From the NCBI GenBank assembly GCA_038087015.1, contig JASBNA010000073.1:124001-188000 (forward strand): 64,000 nt of DNA. Direction: 5' to 3'. Numbering within the stretch: position 1 is the first letter of the stretch; each line of letters begins with the position of its first letter. The position numbers and the translations under genes were made by a program. A model generated the notes under the pieces. That model was not told where the DNA came from and did not search any database. It was given only the letters and a program-made list of their open reading frames with translations. Shown piece after piece: positions 1 through 11,342 of this stretch. The DNA is from Cerrena zonata. Lineage: Eukaryota; Basidiomycota; Agaricomycetes; Polyporales; Cerrenaceae.

Positions 1-145
1 CCACGAATCGTGAGGGGGATGAGAGTAACAATGTGGTTGATGATATCTTGCGCTGGTTGTAAGCGCAATCAGATAAGAGTTATCGTGGGATATTAGAGAC
101 ATGTACTCTTATTGAGACATATCCCGTTTGTTCTCTCTTTATACC

Positions 146-1061
146 ATGCCTCCAAAACCACGATCCTCAGCTGCGACCCGAGTTGCCAGGGGCAGGGGCG
201 GGAGAAAGAAGTATTCCCCTACATCTGCGGTCGTAACTGATGTGCTTGCTGTTGATGAGCAGGAGGTATGTACGCTGTTTAACCTCTCACTCACTCACAC
301 TAACGCGTTCGCTTTCCTTTCCTGAATAAGACTGCTACAGAGCAGGTAACTGTTGTACTTTCAGCTCAAGAGGCAGAGACCTCCAATGCAGGTATGCGAC
401 TTTATGCTGCCTTCCGTTACTTGTCCCAATGAGACAAGGTACTGTAGGCTCTACGAAACATCCACTATCCGACCACTCAAGTCCCGACCGGCCATTGAAA
501 GTAAGCATGTTATTTTGTCTAGATCCATCGCGCTAAGATCGAATCTTTCTGCTCTAGACTTCACGAACCATTGAGTTGCAATCTATAGAGCCACTTGGTC
601 TTCAATTGACGAGTGCATTTGTTGTCGACCCGACGGCAATGGCCGACTCATCTGGTGACGATTCAAATAATTCTGATGATGGATCAATCTTGGCTCCGCT
701 TCGGGCTGTGCCATCATCACCATTGCCCAAGCGATCTAATCCTGAGGTTCCTGGGGATATTGCCCCCCCTCCTGCGGTGGCGACAGCATTTGAATCTACA
801 TTGTCTCCATCTACAGAGGCAATACGACCTCCTTCTTCTTCCCCTGCACGTCAACAAGCATTGAACGAGCCAACTGTAACACCTCTACCAGCATCGTCTC
901 CACCAGTGTCGTCATCAACACACCCCACAGGATTTTTGGCGGTGTACGATCAGGATATGGAGAGAAGACGCAATGAGATGTATCGCGCCATGTCTGATGC
1001 ACTCAGAATTGGTGAGGCATTGGCTGAATGCCGTAGAGAGATCACAGCCTCTCGTTTTTAG
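146..1061 (+). CDS. hypothetical protein of a transposon-like element, four exons
   Basis: I do not recognise a family. The exons I can read are 146-265, 331-391, 448-500 and 558-1061, all with GT-AG borders and consistent phase, giving about 245 residues. The N-terminus is short and basic (RVARGRGGRKK), like an AT-hook or nuclear-localisation patch. The middle is rich in Ser, Pro and Asp. The C-terminus (about residues 205-245) is a charged, probably helical segment with the core DMERRRNEMYRAMSDALRI. The start is the ATG at 146, because the upstream in-frame ATG at 128 has a less convincing context. The gene ends just before a minisatellite terminus that is also found next to a KDZ transposase at the other end of the window, so I infer that it is cargo of the same element family. 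The function is unknown. Confidence 0.6.
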
Positions 1062-2132
1062 TTTCAATGCTTTACTACATCATTTCGCATGTTTTTAACA
1101 TAGTTTATTTGCCTATCTGAATTTATTTTTGTCGCAATGTGCAATATGATCTCCCCTGTTACGTATCCTTCTGTGAATTCATGTTTCGGTGGAGTCACAT
1201 GCTGGAGTAGCATGCAACAAGTCGCGATTGCAATTACAGTCGCGGTCAACATATATGAAAGGTTCGAGTTGCGACTTCTCAAAGTAGTTTCCCCATATGA
1301 GTGAGCGTATAGTATACCGTAATGAGTTTTGAAATGTTTTCAATCACAATTTTGAGTGGCTTGACATATGTCCTCCTCGACCTCCCAAAATACATAAGTT
1401 CCGTTTTGTGCTCTAATATGAGTTTCCAGCATATACGAGCTGTTTTGACAAACTTTGTAAAATTTTGAGAAAATGATATTCCCAGTGTATATACATACAC
1501 TCACAATGCGATACAGTATACATAAATAAATATCGGAAAAACGAAAGAAAAAGAAAAACCAAACCCCAATTTAGCCCCTTGTGATCAACCACTCACCACG
1601 GCCAAAGGAGTCCCCTGAGGTCAGGGAACTCCCTTGCGAACGATAGTCAATCACGATCAAGAGAGTCCCCTGATGTCAAGGGACTCCCTTGAGCACGAAC
1701 CCAGAAAACCCACCCACCACGACCAAAGGAGTCCCCTGAGGTCAGGGAACTCCCTTGCGAACGATAGTCAATCACGATCAAGAGAGTCCCCTGACCTCAG
1801 GGGACTTCCTTGAGCACGAACCCAGAAAAACCACTCACCACGACCAAAGGAGTCCCCTGAGGTCAGGGAACTCCCTTGCGAACGATAGTCAATCACGATC
1901 AAGAGAGTCCCCTGACCTCAGGGGACTTCCTTGAGCACGACTGACTATTATACCTACCACGACCAAAGGAGTTCCCTGACCCAGAGCATACCTGGCCAGG
2001 GAAGTCCCCTGGCATACCACGATGCTCAAGTGACTCCCCTGGCCCGTTCAGAATGGGTTTTCGGTGGTGTCCCGGGGAGTCCCCTGAGTACATTCGCAAT
2101 GGGTTTTCGGTGGTTCACCCGGCCCTTTCCAA
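1062..2132 (+). repeat. family-2 element terminus with 121-bp minisatellite
   Basis: Three units of about 121 bp have equivalent points at 1604, 1725, 1846 and 1965. Each contains the inverted motif GTCCCCTGAGGTCAGGG. The stretch ends with two GGGTTTTCGGTGG-containing segments and CCGGCCCTTTCCAA at 2119-2132. From about 1590 to 2132 the sequence is nearly identical, in inverted orientation, to 58725-59290. The part from 1062 to about 1590 matches 59300-59640 more loosely. Similarity to the right-hand copy stops at 2132, which I take as the element boundary. No protein gene is seen here. The reading frames in this stretch are by-products of the repeat. Confidence 0.85.
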
Positions 2133-2363
2133 TCGTGACCTAAGGACTGAAGGCGCTGGCGATAGCCATGCGTAATGGTCAGCGGGCCCGGCAAGTGTGC
2201 CACAGTACGAGTAGGAAGGTTGGAGTTTCTGGAATATGACTTCCCAAACCTCGGCAGGTATACGACGTGTGATGTGATGATTGCGTGGGCTGTTGCCTTC
2301 GCCGAGGTCTTTGAGCATAGTGAGTGTTTCGTCATCCATACTTCCAAGTTGATCTGTGGTCAA
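2133..2363 (-). pseudogene. F-box protein relic cut by the family-2 element
   Basis: The minus strand reads an F-box-like segment (IPAEVWEVIFQKLQPSYSYC) that closely matches the F-box at 5496-5807 (VPPEVWEVVFQKLQPSYSYC). The similarity breaks off near 2160, next to the outer end of the repeat at 2132. No LRR region follows. It appears to be the N-terminal remnant of an F-box gene truncated at or near the insertion. The next 250 bases (2364-2614) hold nothing I can recognise. Confidence 0.6.
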
Positions 2364-2614
2364 CGTTCGAGAGGATGTTGTCGGGTGAATACTAGACTAG
2401 TTACTTATCTTTATATCATCGAGACCGCTCGATATCCGGGATAGAGAAATGGTCAACTGAGGGGGAGCCAATTCCAGACAAGGACGACAATGTATTTTGA
2501 TGAATTCAACAATGTCATACGCGCCCTTGGCCTTGTTTGTTATACAAGAGCCAACCCATAAGGACATCTAAGCTTGTATCATGATAAGGTCATGGTGTAG
2601 GTAGTCCTTGTTAT

Positions 2615-3013
2615 TCAAACACAAAAGAATGATGACACTAGTTGAGAGATTGGCCGCCCGGGGGAGAGTACAGCCGGAGGATTACGGGTCCTTTGCTCCA
2701 TCATCAAATGTCTAGCAGCTTGAACCACAGTAGACATGCCATATTCTTCTGCTGTTTTTCTCACTCTGGCGACGAGTGGAACAGAGCAATAACATGGCTT
2801 TACATAGGACTCCGCGAATGGATAACAGAGTTCAAGAAGTGTGGCCAGAGTCCAGCCATCCTCGTCGAGGCTAATCACTGGTGAGGTTTCTTCTCTCTTC
2901 CTTAATATTGTCATGGTATGTGCAGGAAGATCAACATGATCGATAAATTGGATTGTGACATCCGAAATAGGGAAGTCAACGAATGGGTAACTCATACCTA
3001 GATCATTTGGGAG
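2615..3013 (-). pseudogene. BTB/POZ-domain protein, partial
   Basis: The reading frame contains a degenerate BTB/POZ domain of the basidiomycete type: SDVTIQF, then LPAHTMTILRKREE, then DGWTLATLLELCYPF, then VRKTAEEYGMSTVVQAARHL. BTB domains mediate dimerisation and often act as CUL3 substrate adaptors. Basidiomycetes have many such proteins. A plausible acceptor site lies at about 3014, but I cannot find a convincing first exon upstream (3100-3440 shows nothing), so this is probably a C-terminal fragment or relic. It lies between two F-box fragments, a typical setting for decaying adaptor genes. Confidence 0.5.
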
Positions 3014-3440
3014 GAGCTGGGAACCTATAAATAAATAAATAAACGTAGGGTACCCGATTAGGTTAGTCGTTTTACAGTGAATGTGATATGCTAGTGACAC
3101 TTAGATAATCCCATTCAACGGAATTTTAAGGTGAAGGAATAGTCAAAACACTTTAAACGGAGACTTGTGGTCAAAAGTCATGGTAGCTTGGAGGAGGATA
3201 ATAATATCCTACCCTCACGAAATTCGGTCGTAAATTCGAGTGGCCCAGTCAAGGTCAATACCGGAGGTGACAATTCCACTGTGATATTCCACCCAGGACC
3301 CCATGAGACGTACTGACACCACAACTTCTTAACGTAGTTCATTCTGTTTCGAAACATCGAAATGACCTAGCCATAGGCTAGTAAGGAAACCTGGTGTTTT
3401 CAATTTAGTTGTAAATCATAAGAGTCAATACATGGGTTAC

Positions 3441-4640
3441 TCACCACATGTTATCATCAACACCATTTTGCACAAGACAATACCCAAGAGTGTCCTCAAA
3501 CCAAGATGGCCAATATTTATGATGTTGAGGTAGGAGATCGCACTGGCTGCGAAGATGCTCCTCCGTCAAGTCACGGCGCATTTGAGCTAAGGACCAAGGT
3601 TCCACAGACACATGTTCGTTATTTTTGCAATGTTCGTAGATGCTGATTATCTGATCTCTGCGAGAAGGGTCTTTGTATACTTTCAGACGGATTCGTAGGG
3701 ATTTAGTTCGTTTATCATTCAGCGTGAGAAGTGTTTCACAATTTGTTGTGACGTTGGCATCATCTTCGGAGGGGTGAATCAAGATGTGAAGTTCTTGCAA
3801 AGAGGAGGGCAACCATTGGAATAATCTCTGTATCCAAACAGAGTTATACCACATTGCCCTCGTGCATTGGATAGTTAAGAGTGACAAATTCGACGCAGAT
3901 CGCAGCCAACTCTGTGTAGTATAGCCCAGACCGAGAAGCCACAATCGTTCGAGGCGTGCGAGATGTCCCGAACGTGCCATTGCACTTAGGACACCGTCTG
4001 CTGTATCTGTACCGTGTTCCGCAGGAAGGGCAATACTATACGCAACTCCAGGGCCGCTGAGGCCGATCCGCGTTGATCTGCGTTTGAACGCAGAAACAAA
4101 GGCATCGGTATACCCACTACGTCCTTCGGGAACCGACTTGGTTATTAACCGATTGATCTTTACTGATGGGATATATTTTGGCCAGCCCGAAATTCTGTCA
4201 ATCAGAATGGCGAGGCCATGCGTGTGTTTGATGAGCGAGACGATGGTTCGAACAGCTGCACTTTCACAGCGGTGGAAGGCGAGTCGTTTGAGTTTGTGGA
4301 GGGAATGTGGGGTAATTTCCGAAGGGTCAGGTTCTTCGTCTATGAATGCTCTAACGAAGATGAGCTCTTCCAAGAGTGGATGGGCGTGTAAAAGGGCGGT
4401 GATCTTAGTCGGGGCGAGACGAATACTACGATCCGTGACGGAAGATCCGATAAATAAAGAAGTGAGGTTGGGTAGATGATTAATCATCTTCAGTAAAGGG
4501 GGCTGGAAAGAGGCGAAGTGAAGATTGGGACATTCAAGCTTCGTGAATGCGGTGTCGTTGAGAGTAGATCGATGTATTAACGTTGTTAGTATGGGGAAAG
4601 ACCCTAGGCCATCAGCAAACCATCGGGTTTCTTTTTTAGT
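3441..4640 (-). CDS. F-box/LRR family protein, C-terminal leucine-rich part
   Basis: A long open frame of about 400 residues continues upstream of the ATG at 4487 to about 4640, where it reads FADGLGSFPILTTLIHRS. It consists of irregular leucine-rich segments (MINHLPNLTSLFIGSS, HPLLEELIFVRAF, LARLERLWLLGLG, LPSSLQELHILIH). This is the usual architecture behind the F-box in basidiomycete F-box proteins, which are thought to recruit substrates to SCF ubiquitin ligases. No F-box is present in this part. The nearest one lies 850 bases upstream on the same strand at 5496-5807. The two may be one gene with poorly visible connecting exons, or two relics. The strand 3014-3440 downstream holds no gene. 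Confidence 0.6.
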   Translation of the reverse strand, partial: TKKETRWFADGLGSFPILTTLIHRSTLNDTAFTKLECPNLHFASFQPPLLKMINHLPNLTSLFIGSSVTDRSIRLAPTKITALLHAHPLLEELIFVRAFIDEEPDPSEITPHSLHKLKRLAFHRCESAAVRTIVSLIKHTHGLAILIDRISGWPKYIPSVKINRLITKSVPEGRSGYTDAFVSAFKRRSTRIGLSGPGVAYSIALPAEHGTDTADGVLSAMARSGHLARLERLWLLGLGYTTQSWLRSASNLSLLTIQCTRAMWYNSVWIQRLFQWLPSSLQELHILIHPSEDDANVTTNCETLLTLNDKRTKSLRIRLKVYKDPSRRDQIISIYEHCKNNEHVSVEPWSLAQMRRDLTEEHLRSQCDLLPQHHKYWPSWFEDTLGYCLVQNGVDDNMW

Positions 4641-5495
4641 GCTTTTTGTGACTTAAATATACTTATTTCCAACTTATGATAACTTATGAGTCTTATCCAA
4701 TTCAAGTAGATCCCTCATAGAAAAAGTCCAACTAAGGCCAAAAAGACAGACAAGTTGATTAAGGAGATAGGTCCTACCTAAGTACATTAAGTCAGATATA
4801 AGTTGTAGGTCCATAGATTCCTGATCTACAAATAGGGAAGCAATGGGATCGAGAAGCCGAATAACGAGCGCAAATAGGCTTAACGAGTGTAAAGTACTTA
4901 GAAGGACAGTCGATCACCTGTGGAATAAATGTATGAGTCTAGTGTGGGAAACAACGGTATAGTGGTTGGCATACCTGAGAGGTTATTCAACATCCAGGTC
5001 CTCATTTCCAACTCGGAGTCCTGGGAGTTCATGTACCCACTATACCTGACTTGATTTGGATCAAGTCTGCTTCAAGTCGGAGGGAGATTGAAATCTGTTG
5101 GAGGCGGGACTGAAGTAGTTTTGGCGGAGGTACGCCCAATGTAATCGGTAGTCGTCCGCGTGGGGTAAGCTTGGTTCACTCCAAGTCGGAACATCACCAG
5201 AATGCTTGTTGGCATTGGTGACTCGAGTTCTGTGGGTCTTCATATTATGAGTGGTGAGTGTTCACTTGGAAGTGTACTGCCAGTGGTGGACCGAATGGAA
5301 GAGGAGTTACAAGGTGGATCATCGTCCATGGATCCTAATATCCCCAGTGATGGCTGTGCTTGTTGGCAAGGCCCGGGTATCTGCGCTCACTCGAGGCCGG
5401 TTTCAACGACTGTTGCCCCTGGTAACATCACAGCAGTACGTTTATTGACTTGGTGCTTTAATGACTTAGTTTACTTAGATTGAGGTTGGTTTTGA
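4641..5495. other. spacer between LRR and F-box parts
   Basis: No convincing gene is seen. On the plus strand 5251-5448 there is a 65-residue frame (QWWTEWKRSYKVDHRPWILI and onwards) with protein-like composition but no family that I recognise. It may be a relic. On the minus strand I could not connect the F-box at 5496-5807 to the LRR part through clear splice sites. Confidence 0.4.
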
Positions 5496-5807
5496 TTAAG
5501 TTACATAAAGAAGGAAAAAGTCCCAAAAGCAAAACAAAGTCAGCCGACAGTTTGCTGATGCCCCCATGTGTATGCATGTCCATAAAGTGGAACATCCCAA
5601 GGCAACATCACGGAAGAAATGACAGACCAACAGTGCTGATAACCATTTGTAATGGCTGGCAGGCCTGTGAAGTGGTTCGCAGTACGAGTACGAAGGTTGG
5701 AGTTTCTGAAATACGACTTCCCAGACCTCAGGAGGTACGCAATGTGTGATGTGGAGATCGGTTTTTTCACTAGTGTCTTGAGGCACAATTAGGGAGTTGC
5801 CCTCCAT
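5496..5807 (-). pseudogene. F-box N-terminal fragment
   Basis: From the ATG at 5807 the frame reads about 40 residues and then an F-box (VPPEVWEVVFQKLQPSYSYC), followed by WLSALLVCHFFRDVALGCSTLW. This is the typical fungal pattern in which the F-box is followed by a conserved CxxWxxVA-like helix. After CIHMGASANCR the frame becomes hydrophobic nonsense and stops. It is either the first exon of the gene whose LRR part lies at 3441-4640 or an isolated relic. It is a close relative of the relic at 2133-2363, which suggests a local tandem duplication. Confidence 0.5.
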
Positions 5808-6049
5808 TACTTGTGGTAAATGATGATCAGTGTTCATAAGGACGATGGAGACTTGAAAGAGTTTCAGTTGGGAGGCGCAGTGGTGGCCGATCATAAGTAC
5901 ATCATTGATCGACGATGGATCGAGATCGCAGTCTGAATTGCAATAGAGTAATAGCAAAGATCATGGTAGCTAACAACACCTTGACATTACACCACCATCA
6001 GCATCTATACAGGATCTCACGCAAGCAGCCATAAAAGAGGCGCAGGATA

Positions 6050-8639
6050 ATGTCCTACAAGGCGAATCATATCTACCCCTGCAATCCTGCTACTGCTCGT
6101 GGTACATCTACGAAACTCAGTGCGCACAAAGATAAGATCGTATACACAAATGGTCGGACTGTGATTGTAAGTGAGGTTCGCCGTGCACGTCATACAAAGC
6201 AACTAATCTTATGCCCCGTGCCGTCAAGATTCGAGATCTGAAGGTACTGTCCTCAGAGCGACCAAGTACTAGGTGCTATGGCTAAGCATAACAGAACCCA
6301 GGATCTGTGATTGCGAACGCTGGCCATGTTCATAATGCTACTGTCGCGAAGATATCACCTACTGGATATTATTGCGCGTCAGCAGACATCACAGGCACAG
6401 GTATGAATTTCTTTTACATTGATGCATGTCATGTCATTTAGAACCTGCTTTCAGTCCGAATTTGGGATATTGTCGGTGAGGACCAAGCACTGAAGGGCGA
6501 ATACAAGGCTCTTGCCGGAAGAATGTAAGCCCAAGATACCCATAATGTTATGCAGATAGCTTAACAACGATTCAGAAACGACCTCGAGTGGGACGGTGAA
6601 AGCAAGCGTATCATCGCAGTCGGCGAGGGTAGAGACAAGTAAGCAGTGCTTGATTGTCTCTGATACAAAGCTCATGTCAACCAGATTCGGTCATGCTTTC
6701 ATGTACGATTCTGGGTCGTCCACAGGCGAAATCATGGGCCATAATAAGGTGATTAACGACTTGATCACCTCTGGCGTACATTATTGATACATGAATGTTC
6801 GGAAAGGTCATCAATGCTGTCTCGATACGGCATCAGAGGCCATTCAGAGCCGCTACTGGAGGTGACGATACCACCATCGTATTCCACCAAGGTATTTTTG
6901 ATTTTTCTGGCACCCTGTTTTTCTTGCTGAATACGACGGTCTATAGGAGCACCGTACAAATATGTCAAAGTAAAACGATATTTACAAACCTGACCAACCT
7001 GATGTCTCACACGTCTGCCTTATAGACTTTGAAGACTCATACGAAATTTGTTCAAGATATTAAATATGCGCCGTCAGGCAATCATTTTGTCTCAGTCGGT
7101 TCTGATGCAAAGATATTCCTTTACGATGGAAAAGAAGGAGACTCGCTTGGCGAGTTTACCGAAAGTCCTCACTCCGGAACTATTGTAAGAACTCCTCATC
7201 CTTTTCTCCACGTTGGGGTTTTGACATGCATTTTGCTTTTATTACTAGACGGCGGTCAGCTGGAATCCAGAAAGTAACTCCATCACCACCTCTTCTGCCG
7301 ATGGTACAGTCAAATTATGTAAGATATTGCTTTAGAGATCGATCTCTATTAATCTCACGATCATCTATGAACAGGGGATGTCGAGAGCCGCAAAGCGACA
7401 AGTACATGGACCCTAGGTTCTGGTGTTGATTATCACCAAGTTGGTGTTGTTTGGACCGGCGGCGATGAGATCGTCTCTGTATCTCTCTTCGGTGATCTAA
7501 ATGTCTTTGACAAACGGGTTGGCGATAAACCTTCTCGTATCCTCCATGTAAGCACCGTATTCAATACATTTCATTCGCATCATTCATGGGGAATATTACT
7601 ATAGGCTCCGACGAAAGGAATCACTACTGCTCTCTCGCCTCCCAACACTACCAACACTTTCATTGCTGGAACCGCAGACGGTCGTGTGCTCTCTCACTCT
7701 GGAGAGGCATACGAATACGCTAGCGGTCAAAGCCATACTGCCTACGTTTCCAGCTTAACAGCTACCTCTGATGGTCAACAGATCTTCTCTGCTGGTTATG
7801 ATGATCGCGTGCGTGAAATCGACCCACAAGGACTTCAGTTTGTGTAAGTATTGTTCAGACTCGGGTTTGTTACCGCCACTCATCTAATGGACTCCGAACA
7901 TCAGACCTGCAATATTCTCGGCATCCTCACAACCTCGCTCCCTCGCCACCACATCTGACTCAGCGATTGTTATCGCCGAGAACTCGTCCATTGAGGTCAT
8001 CAAATCCAACCAGAAGGTTTTCGATATCGCTTCACCTAAGTTTACCCCTAGTTCCGCGGCGGCATCTGGATCCACTGTCGCGGTCGGCGGCGAAGACATG
8101 AAAGTGAGACTGTACGATTGGGATGGGAAGACATTGAAAGAAGGTGGAATCTTGGAGAATAACAAGGGTGTGGTCAGCGCATTGGCATTTAGTCCTGATG
8201 GGGCTTGGCTGGCCGCAGGCGATGTGAATATACCTTTCCCATTTACTGTTCTGAACTCTACTAACCTAACGTTTCATAGTCCACGGGTAGAATCGTTCTC
8301 TACGATGTCAAGGAGAAATCGGTAGGTTTTCTGTATAGTTCTTCTGTAGAAACTAGCTCACCTCACACTTCCCATATACAGATGAAGACCGCACGTTGGT
8401 CTTTCCATACCGCCCGAGTAAACTCACTCGTCTGGACTGCAGATGGCAAACATGTCGCTTCAGGCTCCCTTGACACTCACATCTATATCTGGAGCCTCCA
8501 AAACCCGATCAAGAATATCGCTATCAAGAACGCTGCTCCTGGTGGTGTCAATGGTGTGTTCTGGGTTGGAGAAGGTAAGCTTGGGAGTGCAGGTGCTGAT
8601 GGATGCGTCAAGCTGTGGGATGTTACATTCCACCAGTGA
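6050..8639 (+). CDS. AIP1: actin-interacting protein 1 (WD40 repeats)
   Basis: AIP1 is a two-propeller WD40 protein that binds cofilin-decorated actin filaments and speeds their disassembly at cortical patches. The spliced frame gives about 600 residues. Exons I can place are 6050-6166, 6229-6243, 6295-6400, 6455-6524, 6576-6638, 6685-6748, 6807-6891, 6947-6969, 7026-7184, 7249-7318, 7375-7547, 7605-7843, 7905-8223, 8280-8321 and 8382-8639, all in phase. Family signatures include the N-terminal KIVYTNGRTVI, the GHNKVINAVSIRHQRPFRAATG stretch, and WD-type blades ending in VRIWD, VKLWD and a final VKLWDVTFHQ. The start ATG at 6050 fits the family's usual short leader. One exon is only 15 bases (6229-6243) and another only 23 bases (6947-6969). 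Coactosin, another actin regulator, lies 6 kb downstream. The identification is secure. Confidence 0.93.
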
Positions 8640-9575
8640 GATCATAGTGACGGGATGTACGGGGCGGAACGGACAAATGTTTGACGGACTAGTTTGAAAC
8701 TGTAAACATTCTGAAGAAATCATGTCACGAAGGCTGAATAAATGTAAGATTATCGTAATGAAAGTTGTTAGAAAATTAGTGATCAGATTGGCTCTACCTT
8801 TGTGAGCTAAACCGGAGGCGAAAGTGATCTGCTTGTGAGGCAAGTAGGCAAGTAGATCACCACCGCGGTTTGCAATAATCTGAGTCCAGTTCGGTCAGAC
8901 CATAAAGGCTCGGCGTCGATACGCCCCAAAGCACTTTCTTGCTCGATTTAGAGCAAGCATCTCCCGGTCCAACTAGAGACACCCAAATTGCCTCAAGCGT
9001 CAAATACTGGCGCCAGTTATCTTCGTGAGGTCCAACTTGGCACCCATTTTTCTGACGATATGCAAGGTTGTGCTTGGTATTGTTTATACACGCTTGGTGG
9101 GCGCTCCTTTGCGTTGAGACCTTCTTTGGACCAGCATGCTTATGTAATCGCAACCATACTTACTGGGTGGTAGACAGCAAATGACTCGGAATCGGGCAAG
9201 CCTTATCAAAACCAGCCAACATGGGGAATGAGGCTGGGTCCTGAGATGTGACTGACTGTTGGTTTAGTACTTGAGCGGCAACCATGCGCTGAATTTGATG
9301 TCAAATCAGAACATTGTCTATAAAAAAAGGTGAGCGGAATGAGACGCTGATCAGAGACGGGACTCCAATTAATGCGAGCGTTGGCCGAGAGATGGCATGG
9401 GCAGCGTAAACGCCTCTATAGTCACATCAAGACAAGTCAGTCTCGTACGAGGGCGGGTTCAAAAATGTACTCTTATTATATCGTATCCTTGTTTACGATC
9501 CTCCTCCAAACTCGAGTTCCCGTTGTAGTCCGAATTTAGAGAACGACAGAAAAACAAAAATCGAGAAAGGGATGC
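8640..9575. other. intergenic region
   Basis: This lies between the ends of two convergent genes (AIP1 on plus, the AT-hook gene on minus). I see no conserved frame, RNA gene or repeat. The frames of about 60-100 residues in 8857-9173 look like chance openings, with no coding character or splice context. Confidence 0.6.
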
Positions 9576-10254
9576 TTATTTCTTCTTCGGCGCATCCGGT
9601 TTACTGGTACTCGATCCAGCCGGTTTCTTTGTGTCGACCACTTTCGTGGCTTTAGAAACAGAGCCACTGGGTGTTGAGGCCCTGGAAGGTGAAGCCTTGA
9701 CTGCGAGTGGCGGTCCACCTATTCGTTTGTCTGGTCGACCGCGAGGTTTGAGGGCTCCCAGTGATATCTGGATCAGACTGAAGACATATATTCGTCAGTA
9801 CCAGGCAGGAGGGAATAGACAGGAAACCACTCTTACTCGGGTTGACCGGATTCACCATCTTGACTGAGAGACGATAATGTTGACTTTTCGAGTTCTGGAC
9901 TTGGCGAGTCTTGTGTTGTGTCCGGTTCCGACTCAACAGCGTCGGTAGAAGTGGAAGCGAGGGCCGTAGAGGCCTCTACGGCTTGAATGACTTGGGCTGA
10001 AGGCGACCCGGGGCCCGGCTCGGAGGTAGTATCTTGCTCTTCCCCTTCCTCAGCCCCCGGAATGTCTATGTAAACCTTTTCTGAGCGTAGTTCCAAGCCT
10101 TCTTCTTCCGCCTTATTATCATCCTGCCTTTAAGTACACCTGTCAGAAATGCCAAACCGACCAGCAAGCAATAGACGAGGTTATCAACTTACCCCAATAC
10201 CGGTGTAACAGCTTCGAGGGGATGACTTGAACTGTCCTCGTGCGAAGACGCCAT
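9576..10254 (-). CDS. small AT-hook protein
   Basis: Three exons are readable on the minus strand: 10254-10193, 10127-9837 and 9777-9576, in consistent phase, coding about 184 residues. The first two exons give an acidic, Ser/Thr/Pro-rich region. The last exon contains a canonical AT-hook core, LKPRGRPDKR, followed by a Ser/Lys-rich tail ending DAPKKK. AT-hooks bind the minor groove of AT-rich DNA, so a nuclear chromatin role is likely. There is no other domain to refine this. The gene starts MASSHEDSS and its 5' flank (10255-10420) is open. I have no evidence for a named orthologue. Confidence 0.8.
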
Positions 10255-11342
10255 GTAGGTTTATCTAGCAAATTGAACGTTGAAGTCGATTAGGGAAGGG
10301 AGTTGCGCCAACGAGGGCTCAAGAATGGGAATAGGTAGTCAAGGTGTCAAAGTAACAAGCTCTCAAGCACCTCGCAGTCAAAAAGGAACCTAAACGCTTT
10401 AGTCACCCACGAGTCATCATCTAATCCTTTCTGAGTTGGAATCTCCTTCGGTCACTTAACAACATTTTGTGCCCTTCTCCACCCGAGAAGGACGTAAAAA
10501 GCCACTCGTATCTCCTATATATGGAAAGAAAATCAGTAGAAACCGCAGAGAGATGAGCGAGACAATGTGTTATCAGCCAAATTCGGGCGATCGTTAGTCC
10601 CCGTGAGCACGTTGAGAAGTGGGAAAGTCGAAGAGATCGGAGACTTACGAGACAGCGCAGAACGAAAATAAAATGAAGGTCGAAAGATGGGAGTTGTTGT
10701 GTGAATATGATCAATTTCGGGTAGGGGCTTGGCGTCCATCAAAGATAAACTCATGGTCCAATTTGAGGGGATTGTCAGCAATGTCAAGTTTGTGGTCTAG
10801 ATGTCGAAACCTGTTGGGGGGATCTCAGTGGCGAGGAATTGTAATGATGTTTCTGTATAATTTAGGAGCTCCTTGGAGCAAACTTCTCGTAGAGCCAGTA
10901 GAGGGGTGGTGATCGCGTCATCGAGAGACCTAAAATAAAGAGCGAGAAGGACGGACCTTTCATAATTCCAGTTAATGCAAGAGAAAGCGACTTGAGGATG
11001 CATCTGATGAAGTACCACACGGGCGAGGCACCTGATGTTCGTCTTTCAAGTTGCCCGTTGATGTCGGAATGAACGAGAGACAATCATAATCATGATCATG
11101 ACTTTGAACGCTACCGAAAACGTCCTGACATTGACAGTATCGCTCAAAGGGAGATGCTTTCTACCAAACGGAAGATCTGTTGGAGAACGTTAAATTGCAC
11201 TGAGGGATGATGTTTTAGACGGGACCGCGTGAAACTTGAAGAAGTTCTCACCTTTCATCTTCTGTTGTGTACAACATGTGCCATTTCTACTTTACATTGT
11301 CATTGTCATCCATCTTTGTTTATGCATCCTCGTTCTTTGGGT
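10255..11342. other. intergenic region
   Basis: The stretch lies upstream of the AT-hook gene and downstream of the acetyltransferase gene. Several overlapping frames of 70-97 residues occur on both strands between 10421 and 11083, but none has recognisable motifs or splice partners. I see no RNA gene or repeat. One isolated octamer TCGGGCGA sits at 10583. Confidence 0.55.

Noticed and set aside
8857..9173. Overlapping frames of about 60-100 residues on both strands
   Set aside because: No motifs, no splice context and mutual overlap. They are most likely chance openings in an intergenic region.
10421..11083. Several overlapping open frames of 70-97 residues
   Set aside because: They conflict with each other on both strands, have no recognisable domain and lie in the flanks of two well-defined genes.
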